Shown here: piece after piece, positions 62,852 to 64,000 of the stretch
Layout of the letters: the number at the start of each line of letters is the position of its first letter
How positions within the stretch are numbered: position 1 is the first letter of the stretch
Assembly: GCF_003076755.1 (NCBI RefSeq)
Contig: NZ_QDKM01000011.1
Span: forward strand, 1 to 64,000
Source of the DNA: Pararhodobacter oceanensis
GTDB lineage: Bacteria > Pseudomonadota > Alphaproteobacteria > Rhodobacterales > Rhodobacteraceae
Length of the DNA: 64,000 nucleotides
Direction: 5' to 3'
Program-made: the position numbers and the translations under genes
Notes under the pieces: model-generated
The model's input: only the letters and a program-made list of their open reading frames with translations
The model's database searches: none
What the model was told of the DNA's origin: nothing

Positions 62852-63976
62852 TTGAAGAAAGTTATGGTTACTATCCTGTCACTCGGTGTGCTTGCGGGGG
62901 CCTATGGCTTTGCATTTGGTGTGCCCGACCAGATCTCGCATATCTGGAGCGATGCGCCCGCCGAGGATGCTGGCCCGCCCGCTGGTGCCGCTGCAGGTCC
63001 GCCCGGACAAAGCCGGAGCACAACTGTTGTCCTTGCGCCACTTGAGGAGCGCAGTCACACGCTGGTCCTGCGCACGATCGGCAGCGCGGTGTCCCTGCGT
63101 CGCGCCGATGTGGTCGCCACCGAGGCGGGTGAGGTTGTGCAAACCAACCTGCGGGCCAATACGATGGTCGAACGGGGTGACGTGCTTCTGCGCCTTGATG
63201 ACCGCACGCAGCGCCTGTCGCTCGAGATTGCACAGGCCAATCGCGATCAGGCGCAGGCCACGGTCACGCGCTATGAGACGCTGAACAACAATGGCAGTTC
63301 TGTGGTCACCGATGTGGCCCTGTCTGAAGCCGAAGTCGCGCTAAGATTGGCGCAGGCCAATGTCGGGCTGGCCGAGGTGGCGCTGGAAAATCGCACCATC
63401 GTCGCGCCGATCTCCGGTCGTCTTGGGCTGAGCGAGGTCAGTGTCGGGGACAACCTGTCGTCGGGCGATACGGTGGTGACGGTCGATGATACCACCACGC
63501 TGCTTGCGGAATTCGAAGTGCCCGAACGCTCTTTCGGGCTTTTGGCGGAAGGCAAACCCGTCTTTATCACCACGCCGACCCATGCCGGTCAGGTTTTTGA
63601 GGGCAGTATCACCGCATTCGACAGCCGTCTCGACAGCATCACCCGCAGCGTGACCGTGCAGGCCGAAATCGACAATGCAGAAGGCGTGTTGCTGTCGGGC
63701 ATGACCTTTGCGGTGCGCATGCTTGAGGAGACCGCCGCCTTGCCGGTCGTGCCCGCCACCGCGATCACATGGGACCGTGGTGGCGCGGGGATTTGGGTCG
63801 CAGCAGAGGGCACCGCCAGCCGCGTTCCGATCACCATTCGCTACCGCGACGGTGATCTGGTCTGGATTGAAACCGACGCGCCCATCGGGGCCCAGATCGT
63901 GATCGAAGGCGCGTCCAAACTGCGTGACGGCGCGCAAATCGCGGTGGCGCAACCCGCTGAAGGTCAGGGCATATGA
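62852..63976 (+). CDS. RND efflux periplasmic adaptor (membrane fusion protein)
   Basis: 374 residues from TTG at 62852 (GAGGAG 12 bp upstream); ATG at 62864 is the alternative. An N-terminal signal anchor (about 4-24) is followed by a Gly/Pro/Ala-rich linker, then the barrel-sandwich hybrid halves (VVATEAGEVVQTNLRANTMV and APISGRLGLSEVSVGDNLSS) around a coiled-coil hairpin (about 115-170), and a beta-barrel domain. It links an inner-membrane RND pump to an outer-membrane channel. The permease gene begins at 63973. Confidence 0.9.
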   Translation: MKKVMVTILSLGVLAGAYGFAFGVPDQISHIWSDAPAEDAGPPAGAAAGPPGQSRSTTVVLAPLEERSHTLVLRTIGSAVSLRRADVVATEAGEVVQTNLRANTMVERGDVLLRLDDRTQRLSLEIAQANRDQAQATVTRYETLNNNGSSVVTDVALSEAEVALRLAQANVGLAEVALENRTIVAPISGRLGLSEVSVGDNLSSGDTVVTVDDTTTLLAEFEVPERSFGLLAEGKPVFITTPTHAGQVFEGSITAFDSRLDSITRSVTVQAEIDNAEGVLLSGMTFAVRMLEETAALPVVPATAITWDRGGAGIWVAAEGTASRVPITIRYRDGDLVWIETDAPIGAQIVIEGASKLRDGAQIAVAQPAEGQGI

Positions 63977-64000
63977 GTTTCGAGAAAAGGGCCCATAAAG
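63973..64000 (+). CDS. Start of the RND permease gene, cut by window end
   Basis: ATG at 63973 overlaps the adaptor stop by ATGA, and the nine visible codons read MSFEKRAHK. The identity as an RND permease is inferred from position only. Confidence 0.5.

Noticed and set aside
1-64000. CRISPR arrays, tRNA or rRNA genes, and prophage structure
   Set aside because: No regularly spaced repeats, no cloverleaf-like sequence and no phage structural genes were found by reading. The only mobile element seen is the IS3-family end at the left edge.

Overview
The window is a chromosomal or large-plasmid segment from an aerobic alphaproteobacterium of the roseobacter group (Rhodobacteraceae). The evidence is the GC-rich coding sequence, the three TRAP-type importers plus a tripartite tricarboxylate transporter, the roseobacter-style small proteins, a caa3-type oxidase operon, and LigM-type folate-linked O-demethylation. 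No rRNA, tRNA or CRISPR array was seen. The left edge cuts an IS3-family element.

Layout. 1-0.2 kb: tail of an IS3-family transposase. 0.8-2.8 kb: a lipoprotein and an outer-membrane barrel candidate that may form a surface lipoprotein/Slam-like pair. 3-9.6 kb (minus): a seven-gene run with TetR regulator, DctPQM TRAP importer, cyclase, SMP-30 lactonase and a beta-keto acid cleavage enzyme. 9.9-23.9 kb: membrane and envelope genes around a caa3-type oxidase operon (110-residue protein, ctaC, fused ctaD-ctaE, small membrane protein, ctaG, triheme cytochrome, exoD), DUF421, SDR-DoxX fusion and a WD40-like protein. 22.6-28.9 kb: MocR regulator divergent from an amino-acid ABC importer with an M20 amidohydrolase. 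29.1-36.0 kb: a tartrate-type module (glycerate 2-kinase, tartrate dehydrogenase, LysR) next to a TAXI-TRAP importer.

36.6-59.6 kb is the most unusual part. It holds a 1076-residue self-sufficient reductive dehalogenase (RdhA fused to an FMN/2Fe-2S reductase), two paralogous MarR regulators, a TctC binding protein, a cytochrome P450, a SulP anion transporter, two cytoplasmic-type sulfatases, a TctB-TctA importer with a broken tctC, a universal stress protein, an FMN 2-hydroxyacid oxidase, and a one-carbon module (PurU, LuxR regulator, LigM/DesA-like O-demethylase, MetV-like protein, MetF). Five promoters in this block carry the same 20-bp element (arms close to AATGATGC and GCAACTAT around four variable bases): rdhA, P450, SulP, marR2/sulfatase and purU/luxR. 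This ties the genes into one apparent regulon.

My inference is that the block imports and strips halogen, sulfate and methyl groups from a decorated aromatic compound, such as the sulfated bromophenols of marine algae. 5-Methyl-THF from demethylation would then be oxidised through MetF/MetV and released as formate by PurU. No ring-cleavage enzyme is present in the window, so the pathway would finish elsewhere. 60.3-64 kb: MFS drug transporter, secreted protein, cytochrome b561 and the start of an RND efflux system.
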